A DNA stretch of 64,000 nucleotides, from contig JBOZIK010000001.1 in assembly GCA_051453625.1 (NCBI GenBank), positions 174,717,881 to 174,781,880 on the forward strand, given 5' to 3'. This stretch comes from Welwitschia mirabilis. Its lineage: Eukaryota; Gnetophyta; Gnetopsida; Welwitschiales. The notes beneath the pieces are model-generated. The model saw nothing but the letters and a program-made list of their open reading frames with translations. It searched no databases and had not been told where the DNA came from. The translations under genes were made by a program, and so were the position numbers. Shown here one piece after another: positions 1-12,800 of the stretch (its first letter is position 1; every line of letters starts with the position of its first letter).

Positions 1-877
1 CATGTCTCACCATGAAGGTGGACTGCATTACATTGTTATATATAAAACCCTTCTGGAAGTGGATTTAATCACCTCTCTCTTGCCTTACTCATCTACGTAC
101 TTGCTATGTAAAACCTTGAGCCGTTGGTGTCAAAAGGTTTTGTTGTTACACCATCTTGAGATGCTCCAAGGAAGTGGTGGTCAATCCTCTGCATGCATCC
201 TCTTCATGTGTCCTATATGGCCTATTTGGTGGTATATTGATGTGATATCTAAGCCTATGACATTAAACCAAGCCTTGTTTATTATAGTTTAGAGCCCAAT
301 GTAGAACAAATTCACATAATTTCATGCATAAGATATCATTTTTAAATAGAACTTTAAAGTACCTTTTCTAAATTTATTTTTGACTTACTATTATTGGAAA
401 TGTAAAAGAAAAAGTTATATCTATTACGTTTCCTTTAATTATTCTTTTTAATTATCCAATGCAAACGTTTTCTAGTATTCCAAATATTCCAAATGAAGTT
501 AAAGATGTGTTCTTTTCCCCTTTTTTTAATGATTGTTTAAATAAAATAATTCTAATAATTATCATTTTCACACTAAATTTCATCACAAAGGTGGGTTGCA
601 TCACATTTTTATATGTGAAACCCTTCCGAAAGTGGATTTAACCTCTCTCCTACCTTACCCATGTATATACTTACTCCAATGTAGAATCTCCAGGCCTTCG
701 TGTTAAAAGGTTTATATTATTACACTATCTTGAGATGCTTCAAGGAAGTGGTGGTCAATCATAAGCATGCATCCTCCTCAAATGTCACTTATTATCTATT
801 TGGTGGTATACTAATGTGACATCTCAACGTATGGCATTAAACCAAGTCTTGTTTATTATAGCTTAGAACCCAATGTA
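1..877 (+). repeat. Two direct copies of a ~300-bp repeat (1-303 and 575-877)
   Basis: The copies share long stretches, for example AAGTGGATTTAA, GAAGTGGTGGTCAATC, ATTTGGTGGTATA, ATTAAACCAA and TTGTTTATTATAG, and both end near CCCAATGTA. They are offset by 573-574 bp in the same orientation and clearly diverged. The style is that of an LTR fragment of a Ty3/gypsy element, but no coding region beside them proves it. Confidence 0.7.
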
Positions 878-3800
878 AGACCAGCTCAGATCTAGAGGGT
901 GGTCAGATATCAAGTTAGAATGCCATTAATAAGACTTGCAATCTCCTATTGTATGGGTTAAGATTATCCTAAACCTTTATCCATGTATACATTATAACAA
1001 GTTTTCATCTCAATAACTATACAAAAGATAGTTCTATGTGGCAAAAACTAGGAAGAGATTTTAGACACACAAGTATGGCATTATCATTGTTTGTAAACCA
1101 AAATCATCTATGATCAATTTTATAATAATTGATTGTATTGTGTGCTTACACTTACTTTCCCAAAATAGATATTCTAAATCATCTCATGAGAACTTATATG
1201 TAGAAGTCAACCCTAAGTTTGTTAAGCCATTTAAGTACTTAAAAAATAAAGAATTAAGTGACTAAAAGCGTAATTTAAATTAGGGTGTTACACAGCTATA
1301 GATCATGGTTAGCAATATATAAAATAGAATTAAAAAACTATTGAAACAAGAAAATAAGCCTCATAGATATTAATCATTCTTTTTATTTACAATTAGCTAT
1401 CATGTTTTTGCAATAGACAACCAAGACATGAAGAAGAATAATCCTTGAGTTACATGTGATGTCTAATGCACTAAAAAAAGTCTAGTATGGAATCATCTTA
1501 TTTTTATCATTTAAGAGACATAATTAGAAGTTTTATAAAAACTGATTAAAATGAATCCAACAAGAGCATAAAAAAGCCCAAATGACCTCTTGTGAAGTTT
1601 AGCACCATGAAGCATATCATCCTTGGGGGAACTTTAGATTAAGATACAACTACAAACATGTGTTACTAAAAATTATAGTAACAAAGAATCTCTTGAGAAG
1701 TTGCTTCAATTTTGAGTAGTTTTACTATCTCTATATTCCCTAGTGTGCAAGGTTGAGGTAACGATCAAGTATTTCATGCCTTACTTGACTATTGATTATA
1801 ACACCAAATATTGCAAGGATTCATCCAATTGGGAAAATGTATAATCAAATTTTGTAAAAATAATATTGCAAGCAGCATAGACACATCGTTAGATGAAAGA
1901 AAAGATTTTATGATATAAATCCCCTTAATAAACTTTTACTAGAGAGGATGCTACTAGCAAATATGGAATGCATGTTAAAATATGCATTTTATTGTAAAAT
2001 CATCTATTCTTGGGACAGAAAGGAAATTTTGATAAACCCTTTATGGGATGAAAACAACAAGTTAAAGAAACTTCCTCAGAAATCCAACAATCAAGTAAAA
2101 TGTCATAGAAAAATTAAAGGAGAAGGATGAAATAATTTAAAAAGTTTATTAAATAAATGTTAAAAAAAAGGACAAATATTTTCCAACATAAACAAGAAGT
2201 CAAAAAGTACTAAAGGAACTTGAAGAAAATACAATAAGCAAAAACATTTTGTAGAAAGAGAAAAGTGTTATGAAGGAGATCGAGTTAAGAAATCAAAGCT
2301 TTATAAGATATTAATTCAAGTAGAAATCATTTATTGAAATACTACATGCATTTATAAAAGAGTCTTAAAAAATTTCTAGTTGAAAAAAAATAAAAAATTA
2401 GCTTGCATATGGCTTGTAATATTGGTGAATAATACTTTTTATCATCTTGATACTTGTATTTTGAATGTATTTTAGGTCCTATTAAATAGAAATCTCTTTT
2501 TATCTAAATCTTTATTTCTATGGTAATTTTAGTCTAAGAACATCATAGAGGATACGTAACATGTATCCCAATAAAAATTAAACCACCAATATCCTACATG
2601 AAAGAAATTCATGATTCTTATAAGAAGAATGGTAGGTACCAATAGATATAACTCACATGAAAGCCATTACATAGAAAACTAATAATTTAAGTTAATAGGT
2701 AAGAAGGAAGAACCTGTTAAGCGAAGTGAGAAGTCATAAATTACGAACATTGCAAACTAAGATTAAAAGCATGTCATGCTAAAAACAAGGGCTAAAATAA
2801 CAAAGATTGTACAATCATGTATATCATAGAATAGGATGATAGTAATGGAGTAATATAAAGCTAGGATAGAAGATGCATGATCTTAGTAAGTAAAAATAAT
2901 AAAAACAATAATTAATGATTCCACATTATTAGTTGTTATTCTAATCTATAATAACTATGTTGAGGAGAAATGCTAAACTGTTATTCACATTTATTCAACT
3001 GAAGCCATTTAAGATGAAAAACATGTTTTTTTACAATGCTCTCAAGCTTCTTTGTTAAAAGCAAAATGAACATAACTTTAGGCAGTTTATTTGTTTTGTT
3101 TCAACTACTTCCATTCTATGTTACTTATTATTTTGAGGCTATATTCAAATTATTTTAACTCATTATAACTTTTCTGATCCCATATTTCCTATGGGTATTC
3201 ATGGACATAATAAAAATTTTCATTTTTAATTTTCCATTATTACATATGTATACATCATAATAATATAAGTAATGATCCTTATATTAAAAGATATATATAA
3301 GGAAAAATCATCAAAGATGCCTTAGAAGGATAAAGAGACACTGTAGTTAGAATAATGTTAAGTATGATTAAAAATGTAGGAAGGTAGAAAGGTAGTAAAG
3401 TACGTCATTATATTGAGACTAAAATAGATAGATGATCTTTAGCCCCTTTAGTATAATTAACATGTTGACTTTGTGACAAGAGTGTTTTTGAAAAGAATAT
3501 CATGTTTTTCCTAGGTGTCTTCCAACAGATAACATACAAAATAAATTAGATATGAATGCCCATTATTTAGTTGAATTGTTTCAAGTTTTGCCCAATATCT
3601 ATAAAAGACCCCTAGAAGACCAACTCAACCTTTCATATTCCATGAATAATAACCAAAATAGAAGAGACAATGGTAGAAATGACGAATACTGTTACTAAAA
3701 TCTAATTATTTTGCAAGTGTAGAATTAAAATAAATAATGAACACAGATGTTGCATAGTTGAGGAACCCCCCAAGCCAACAAGAACAAGACAAATTTTTTC

Positions 3801-3939
3801 ATTGTAACCATTAAAGATAGTTCATTCCATGAAAATAATTTTCAAAATGACTTAGTGACATGTAATGAGAAACCAATTGAGGTGGAGCTATTACATAATA
3901 ATGAATCTTTGATGATTAATAAACAAACAATCACACTTT
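878..3939. other. AT-rich non-coding stretch, probably decayed retroelement DNA
   Basis: I see no recognisable protein motif on either strand. GGGTGTTACA near 1284 is a common 3' end of gypsy LTRs, which would fit the repeats upstream belonging to such an LTR. The rest is A- and T-rich with frequent stops. Confidence 0.4.
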
Positions 3940-4225
3940 TACGCATGATGATTCAATTGGCATAATATTAGATGAAGAGTGTAGTAGTTACTAACTTGAT
4001 AATGAAATTGATGAAGAAAATGAAGACAATAAAATATTGTATGATGCATGTGATGGTGACCTAGAGGAAATAAAGCATGAAATCCTTAAAGAAACCAAGA
4101 ACATACATCTTAATGACGCCTATGAAGAACAATTTTAGGATCTGAATAAAAAAGTTCTTGAATGTTGTAATCTCATAAGTGATAATGCTTGTGAAGGAAG
4201 CTTGCCCATAGGAGTAAACTTTTAG
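3940..4225 (+). pseudogene. Acidic coding relic, unidentified
   Basis: In the frame running through 4010, codons read as an acidic protein: HDDSIG, then LDEECSS, NEIDEENEDN, YDACDGDLEEIKHEILKET and LISDNACEGSLPIGVNF, with stops at 3992-3994 and 4136-4138 and a final TAG at 4223-4225. The composition (runs of D, E and N between hydrophobic positions) looks like former coding DNA rather than random AT-rich sequence. I do not recognise the family; a retroelement polyprotein linker is possible. Confidence 0.4.
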
Positions 4226-6099
4226 AGATGTAGACCCCATAAACGATCATGATGATATGAACATGGTCTACAAATCAACACATATATTCATTTTTTGAAG
4301 AAAATGAACTCAAATAGGCTACAAAATAACATATGATAATGATGAAATCCAATATATTGATAGAATATGTGGGGAAGAAAAAGATTTGTAATCATCTAAG
4401 TTTGTGTCAACCATAAACCAAATTCTATTAAAGAGGTTAGCAATAACTTGTTGCATTCCCAAGATGCACACTTAAAAAAATATACGCACGAAAACTCAGT
4501 AAAATGAAGAATTGAAAAAACAAGTTGAAAAGAGTATTCGGCCTAAAGCAATAAAGCTCCACAAACACACATATTCAACGACACCTGATCTTCCAAAATG
4601 ATTTGAAAAAAAAAAAACCCACATGAAAGACGCATTAGATGAACCCAACGACATGCATAACTTTAGTCAAAGGGAAGAGAGCATAAAATTTTGCAAAAGA
4701 AGAAGAGTGGTATCACATCTAGTTTGAAATGTGAAAGTTTTCTTTTTGAAAAAAACTATAAAAGGTGTCAAAAAAGAGTACAATCCATCTCAAAATATAT
4801 CTAAAGCTAAAGAAAATGTAATTATTTCACAACTCGAAAAATGTCAATTACTTCACATTTTATGATACGAGATAGTTACGGTGTGAAGGGGTAGTTTATT
4901 GGTATTTCCAATGCCATCTTAGCGATCTCCTTGAAATCTCTTCAAAATTTCCCATCAAATCAATCAATTCCCTTTTTAATAAAGTCAATTTATGCAATTT
5001 GAAAAATAATATAAAATAGGAATAGTAATAGCTTACACTAGAATACTAAAAGATGAGAGGTTATACATTCAAATCCCAAATAAGCAATAATAAGAACACA
5101 AGTCAAAATCAAAATCAAAGTCAAAATTGAAAAGATATAATGTTTCATACCAAATCAAAATTGAAAAGGTACAGTGTTTCATGGAGATGCCACCCATGGG
5201 AAGAGACATGAAACCCATGCAATTGGGAGCATAGAAGACATTGTCATGGCATTGCAAGGAATAAGCAATAAAAAAAGAAACAAAAGAAGGAAAAACAAAA
5301 GGAGAAATCAAGAGCCTAAGCTAGGTGCAGGAGAAAAAGCTTTAATGGCTTTCTTGGACGTGAAGTTTTTGAGAAAAAGTGCTAATTCATTCAAACCAGC
5401 AAGTGTTTTCGTTCGTCCTCCCTTTCTTCTATTAAAGATTCAAGAGCCAAGTTACAAAGCAAAAATGTGAAGAAATTTCCTTGAAATTAATGTAACAAGT
5501 TGTTATTTCACATAACTTATATTCTGTGAAGTTAAGGGTATATTGAAAAAGCTGTAATTGTAAATGAAATAAATTTTTCTGTGTAACATTTGTTTGCTAT
5601 TGTAAACATTTGTGCTTTTTCAAGTTTTCATGTACTCAATACTTTGTAGTGATTTGTGCATAAAATCAATATTTTGGTTCTTCAAAAGATACAACATTGG
5701 CCACATCCATATTCATCCCCCTATGGATGGACATATTAGGATGCCAGCTAAGTTTTAATCACACATCAAGTATGTTACGAATTCACCAACAATAAATATC
5801 ATGCTTAAAAATTAAATACATATCTTCATGTCATAAGCAATTCTCACTAGTGTTTGAAGAATGCCCGGTGAATAGTTTCTAATATGCTTACTCATGCTGT
5901 AAAATACCAAAAGTATTCCAAATGCACCCCTTTCTATTGCATGGAAAATAATTTAGAATTTCATTCCTTTTCATGAAAAGAATATTTCACTTTATAGGTG
6001 AACTTTCAGGTGCACTAAAAAGATGTTAGAAAATTGCTTTTAGTGTCTTATTCTTTTATCTTCTTATAAAACCCATGTTTTGGAACTGTTTACATCAAT
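4226..6099. other. AT-rich stretch with a short basic ORF (5174-5467)
   Basis: No family could be recognised. A plus-strand ORF at 5174-5467 (98 codons) has a strongly basic middle (KKRNKRRKNKRRN) but no homology I know. Just upstream, 5100-5180 holds short direct repeats built on CAAAAT and CAAAATTGAAAAG. After the ORF the DNA is T-rich and resembles an untranslated or LTR-like region. Confidence 0.35.
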
Positions 6100-6753
6100 A
6101 CATTTCAGTGAATAACAGGAAAAATTACAATAAAAGCTGCAGGCGGGAAGAACCCCTTGCATCCACAAACACAGGTATGAGAAATAGGGAAAATAACCAC
6201 ACAGTGAACAAAATTGAATTGTGGGGTTATTTTAAAAAAAAATTGTTGTAAACTATGCTCCAGTGAAGACATGACTGAATTGCCGTGGAGATAACTACAA
6301 TACGAGGTTTACTGATAATAAGAACTTTCAATTGGATGAAGTGGCAGGCTGCCTTGCAACTAGATTGATTATTAGGGATTGCAACAGAATAAACAGACAA
6401 GCTGCCTTGCATTATCTTTTTTAGTATGATTGTTCCTAGAGCTCGCATTGGACTCTTCCAGATGCCTCGTATGGAAACATAGATTACTTTTGAAAAATGC
6501 TCCTAAGTTATGCAGTGCATATCACAATAAATGATCACTCAGAATCACGTACGCATCCCAAGTCAACTTTCTTCCAAGCATCTGGTGAATGACATATCCA
6601 TTCTGTGCAGCCAAAGTTCTTTAAGAGCTCCTATGATGTTTCTTAAAGGTATAGACATAACTGTCAAATCCTTTCAGCTGATTGAATCTATTCCAAGCTC
6701 CCATAAGGGAACAACTAGGTAGCATTTCATGTATCACAGTTGCAGAGCGTTTA
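6100..6753 (-). other. Probable 3' UTR and downstream flank of the OWL1-like gene
   Basis: This stretch directly follows the TGA stop in transcript direction. It has no convincing coding content; the open frames in it are short and show no family motif. I could not find a canonical AATAAA on the minus strand at a typical distance, so the 3' end of the mRNA is not placed. Confidence 0.4.
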
Positions 6754-6810
6754 TCACAGCATATGACTGTCTTTGGGGATTTCCAATTCACTCAAATCAT
6801 CAACAACAAC
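6754..6810 (-). CDS. OWL1: OWL1-like terminal exon with stop
   Basis: This 57-bp exon encodes [18 protein letters not shown] and a TGA stop at 6754-6756. Family members end in a similar way, with a hydrophobic-acidic strand and then IPKxSH. The acceptor AG (6811-6812) defines a 106-bp intron after the preceding exon, the only intron of ordinary size here. Confidence 0.9.
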   Translation of the reverse strand, partial: VVVDDLSELEIPKDSHML

Positions 6811-9800
6811 CTAATGAAGAAAGCAATGAAATGAATCATCGGAATTTGAAATCAGCTTTTTAAAAGGGTCCCCTTGCTCTTGCATAGTGTTTTCAAGCAT
6901 TTTGAATATAGCATACCTCATAAGTATGGCCACGAAAAGTGTAAGAGACCTTCAACTGCTTTGGTTCACCAGGGCACGGGTCACAGAATCCCATGATGCC
7001 AGATTTTTTTATGCCTTCATGAAGCTGTGAAATGAACATGTGTCCAGAGTCCAGATGTGAACATTTGAATCATTGAAATGATCACTACAATTATATAGCC
7101 TGCTTAGCTTGTAACTCAACCATCAGACAGAGCATAGAATTAACCATTACAATATGTGTGATCAAATCTGAAAGTTGTTCTGAAAGACTCTAGTTTCCAT
7201 CCAAGACATTTTTGCAGGTGACTAAAGTAAAAGAAGGCATACGAAAGAAGTTTGCATTCTATCAATCGAACCCAAGAGTCCCCATTCTTTGTACAAAAAC
7301 TGATGATTATATAATTGCACATTAAAAATTTAATCAATCCCCAGCTAGCCAGATTAGAAGTCCCTAATTTAAACAATTTCCTTTGCCGTGTAGGTTTTTA
7401 GCAATGTGTAATAAACTAACAATGACACATCCACCAACATTTCAACTTTGGCTTAGACATTTACATCAGAAGGATGGACTGAAGTTAGTATATGGGAAAA
7501 AAACAAAAGTTGTAAGTGCCCAATTTATGCCTTTATCTGTCCCTTCAATATAACTGTTTGAATCCTCCGGACTCTCAGACCAAAACCTCATCCTCCTCCA
7601 TAGAGGTGTCACTCTGCTGTGGTTACTAGTACCTCTCCAACCAAAATCACCCCACTCCTCATTCCTTGTCCTAGTGACAGCCATAGTCATCCTACTTCAA
7701 GTGATCTTTTGTTTGGGAATCAATTTTCATTAGTTCAGTTCTGGGTCTTAAAAATCACCTACTCATATTACCTTTGCAGGTTTGCTTGATTTATCTTGAT
7801 TGGCGTAACATAGCCTTCAAATTAACCTCTTGAATAACTTTGGTTTAGCATAGATCTCATCAACTTGATAAAATTCTACTGAAAGAATTGTCTCTGGGAT
7901 CTAGATTTCTCAAACTCAGATCTACTTTTGAGAGCTGTGTTTGCTCATGATTCAATGGCCTGGAGAGGCCACAGCTATTCTTGTCTAATTTTCTTGCTGT
8001 GATACTTCTGCAGGACATTGTCAGTCAAAAAATTAGCCTACTTTTATGACTTGTATCTCAGTGGGCGTTAATCTATCATGTTGTCTTATTCTTAGACCCA
8101 TTCAAATCTAGCCGTGAGATTTTCAGAGTCCAACTCCTAGTACCATGTGTCTCAAATATTCAATGCAGGCCATTTATTCTTGTTGTGTCGGTGATTTGTA
8201 TTGGAAACCTCCATAACTGTAAGGCCCTATCATTAGACTTCCACCATGGAATTCATTTTCTTTACGTGTATGCTATTTCTTTTCTTTTTCCCCCTTGATA
8301 TATTATAATTTTCCTTTTCTAACCACGTGTAAAATTTTATCCTACAATGATGTTATGTTATTTAGAAGATGCACAGAAGATATCTCAAAAGAGAATATTT
8401 TGATAGGCTAGCATGTAAGCTCAAGAAGACATGCAGACATGTTTTTAGTTGTACAAACTGATAAGATTATTTACAAACAGTTAGTTTGTGAAATTTCTCT
8501 ATGTAGAATATAAAACAACAATTTATATTATTTCGTCAAGTCTTTTGTTCTAAATTAAATATTAATTTAGTATGTATTATTTTGTAAATAATAATATTTT
8601 AAATGGAACTGAGAAGTGCATTATATAAAATAATGTCTTTCAGTTGTAACCTCTGGAAGTCATGTTGAATCTCATAGTTAAGCATGCACAGAACTTCATT
8701 TGTTGTCATCCATGACACTGTATGCTAACAAAAGCCAGGATTTAAGACGTTGAAACGACACAAGATAATAAATAACCAAGGTAAAGAATAAAGAATTGAC
8801 TCAAAAAGATTACAACCCAATGTGGATAAAAAGAACTCATTATCAGAAAATTTACAGGGGATCAAGAACTGAAGCATGTGATGCAATATCGAGTTGTGCA
8901 CAATCATTGTGACTTCAAGAGTTGGATTCTGAGTGACAAAGAGACAACATAAGCCCCACTAGAGACATGTTTGAATTCTTTTGCCTCCACATATACTTAC
9001 ATGTCTGTTCCTGTCCGAATCCACTTTGAAATGCCTCCCAAGTCTTAAACTTCCATTATTGCAAGAAACTATGGGCTCTCAATATGCCTCTGTATTTGTG
9101 TGTTCACTACAACCAACTACACAGAGAGTATCTGTTAGGGATTTTTGTAAGGAGAAGTTTGAACAATTGTGGTCATTATAATACCAGTTATAAAATTGTA
9201 AACTATTAAGAATCCTTGTCAACGGTTGTAGTGACTCAAATCAACAATCATCACCTACAAGAAAACTGCAACCAATTGAGAATCAGTCCTGATTCTTCTC
9301 ACTACAACACCATTACAGCAAGGCAACTACAAAGTCCAATGACAGTTGTAAGGCAAATTTGCACAATTCCAACAGGATCTCCTCAGTTCCTTACATAATG
9401 GCAAAACCCGAACTTGACACCAAACTTGGTAAACTCAAGAAACCCAACTTAGACTAGAGAAGTCCAAAAGAGATTGGATTCTCTTACATCCTTTTTGAGG
9501 ATTTAGGCATTTTCTTGCATTCAAAAGAGGGTAGAGCATTTCTAAATATTAGTTATGTTTTGGAATGCACTTCACTGCACAAATACATAAAGGAGATGTT
9601 GATAAAACGTGCCATTCTGAGTTATATTCACCCTTTCTTGTCATTTTTAAAAGACATATGTAGTTCTAAAGATGTGAAGGACGTGAATGGAAGTCCACAA
9701 CTAATAAGGATATAGAAATGTAAAAAGAAAGACATGAGATATTAAAGCAAGTGAAAAACAAACTGTTTTGTTCATTACTCAAGCTTCCCAAATTATGCTG

Positions 9801-12800
9801 CTGCGATGGAACCAGATGTGTAAAGCTTGGAATTTTGTCAAGAGGGGCAACAAATTGTGGCCAAAGCAAATTAGACTAACATTATTTTAGTTTCTCATGA
9901 AGTCTCTTCATAGTGTTGGAATTGATGGCATTAATGGCAATCAAGAAGGAAAATTAAAAACATGCTGGTCTTCATCTCGACAAGAGTTGCCAAATTCACA
10001 AAAGGATGCCACACAACCTTCTTGTCCCCTCCCTACTTAATTAATATATTGTTCATATGTTCATGCCTTGACCAAACGAAGCATATTTAAGTTCTCCTTC
10101 GGTGGTTACTGTTACAACTATTAGAAAAATGGGCATTGCCAAGGAAAAGTTAAGCAGTCTGGAATTGCTTTCCGGCTCGCACACTCAAGCCTCCACTTCC
10201 TTAGAAGCACTAATGGTTCTTCTTCCTCCTCTACTAGTATGATTCGAGTTTATTTCCAGAATAAACACATTATTAAATAAAGTCAGTAGGATGGAACAAT
10301 GGATGCAAAACATAAGAGCCTAATGCATAGCATAGGCAGTTCAACCAATGTTAATAAGTTGTTAGAGAGCTTCAAAGTCTTGGCTTTAAATACTATAGTA
10401 TGCAGGTTGGCTTGTAGTTTATATCCATGAATTTAAAGCACACCTAGGTAGGGGTTTCAACATCTTGGGTATGAACCACAAGAGGGACATGGCATTTAGC
10501 GGCTAGCTCCCAAACTGGGAAGGTCCACCCATGGGGTTTTCAGCCAAACAAGCAAACCACTCACCTGGGGGAGCGTGGTATGGTTTCCCATGAGTTAACT
10601 TCTTGTTTAAGGGTTTTTTTTTTTTTTTAAGAAAAAGTAAAAAAAACAAAGGTAAGGGAAAACGAAAAAAGAAGATGCACAATATGGAAGGAAGAATGAC
10701 AAGCATAGAGAACAAAATTTTGGAACTAAAGATTAAAGTAAAAATGAAGAAGCACTTTGTATTCCTACGATGATAGTCTTATGAAGTTATCATGTTGTAT
10801 TCCTTTTGTATTTTGTATTTTTGGTCATTGAACATAAGTGGCATAGTGTTGGATACCGTTATTGTATACCAACATGACCTAACTTAATGAAATTTATGTC
10901 CTTTTATGGAATTTTTTCTTATCTTTTAGTGTAATTTACCCCATTTCCATCATTAAATATAAATAAGTAATTAAGATTTAGTGAAATTGATTATGTATTA
11001 TTAATGAGTCTCATTCCAATTCAGAATGTCCCTCCTTGCCAAGGGTTTGGCAAAGGCTTAGTGGAGAGCCATGATGGATTACACAATCAGTCTAGTGGAG
11101 ACTATTGATGACGGAATTCTAGTGTGGGTCATCAATTCTTCAAAAGCAAGGCAAACATGGGCTTCAAGGTAAACAACGTCAATTAAAACAATGACCTAGC
11201 AATGGATTCTCATCGTGAATCCAAACTTCTTGTCGCTTGTGGTGATGATCCGACGCTCTCTTCAATTTGTACAGGTTAAGACTGTTACTACTTACCATGG
11301 CCTAGCAATAGTATTCAACAATGCCAACTAATTGAAAAATCTAAAATCATTGCTAGCTGTGATCACCTGATGATACAAGTACTGATTGGACAATTATTGT
11401 AACGCACTTAGTTTAAATCAAACAAATTGTCAAATTTTGGTATAAAATCCTAATTGATTCAACTGTAACTCCTCCCTAGACTGCCTTGATTATCCAAAAG
11501 CTATATAAGCAAAGGCCTTGCAACTCATCCCTTCAACATTTGGATGACATGATAGAAGCATTGAGTGTCATTGAGGCCATGGGAAGAGAATTGAGAGCAG
11601 GTCCCTTGCCTCATCTTCTCAGTCAGAGTGAGGTCCTCGTATCCGATCCTGTGGTGTAATTCATGTACTTTATTAATACATTGACTTAACAAATATTTCT
11701 CTAACCTTACTGAAATTGTGAATTGTTATATTTTTGCAGTTGATGTGTTTTGATTTTGCATGTATTTATGACTCATGATTCATGATTCATGACTAATTGG
11801 TTGACAACCAATTAGTATATAAGTAGTAACCTGCATGCTCAATTAGCCGCCTTGCTTTTTTAGTAATGCTTTTTAGAATTGTTTTATTGTAACAACAATT
11901 TGCCTCCCTTTCTCTTCTTCTCTCTAACCTCTTGTCTTCATTGGTTATGATACTTGGATTGGTGGTTTTGTATGAATTCAGCATCAATTTCTGAAGCATA
12001 TACAATTCATCACTTTTAACATTTCTAGGCCCTTCCAAGCCTAGGGTCTTGACCTCATTGGTGTCATGTCACGCCCTCCTATCTCGCGTCACCAGTTAAT
12101 TCTTACAACCACTAAATACTGCATAAATTGGGTAGAAAATATTACATGTGGAAATAACAATAGGAAGAAAAGAACTGAGATTACAAGAATAATCTGTAGT
12201 GTGTTTGTAGAAGAGGATAAATAATAGGAACGTTCTTAAGAATGAATGAATAAAGAATAATCAAATAAGATTGCATTTGATTCCCAGTGTGCCATCATTT
12301 AAATACAATTTGTAAACATTATTGTTTCAGTTGGCAACTATTTACAAAACAACATAATTAATGAATAATTGATAAGATTGTTCTGCATTAAAATTTAAAA
12401 GATCATCTTATGAACCATCTGAGTTTACTTAGAAATTAGAACCGGCACACAACTTCTAGTGATAACTCCCATGGTTACTGCAACCTCTATTAACACCCCC
12501 TCTCAATTTATGGGTGAACTCATAATGTAACTTGATATGTTTGTTCCTTTTTCCTCTATTGTCTTCAACTTGAGTCTACTGTGAAACTCTCTGTAGTTTT
12601 GAACAAGAAGAGCCTCGTGAATCCATCTAGGTTTAATTTAAATGTACAATGGATCAATTATTCCTTCCTTTACATCCTCCTCATGACACGAAATGTCTTG
12701 TCAATGTGTTTGATCCTCCAACTGTGTGTTAGATTCCATGTTACTCTGATTGCAACATTATTGTCACAGAATAAGGGTACTGGTGTTATTAATTTTCATG

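Noticed and set aside
5174-5467. 98-codon ORF with a basic middle as a gene
   Set aside because: Low-complexity basic stretch, no homology and no supporting splice or promoter features; kept only as a mention.
6227-6722. Open frames on both strands after the OWL1-like stop
   Set aside because: They are short, without motifs, and fall where the 3' UTR is expected.
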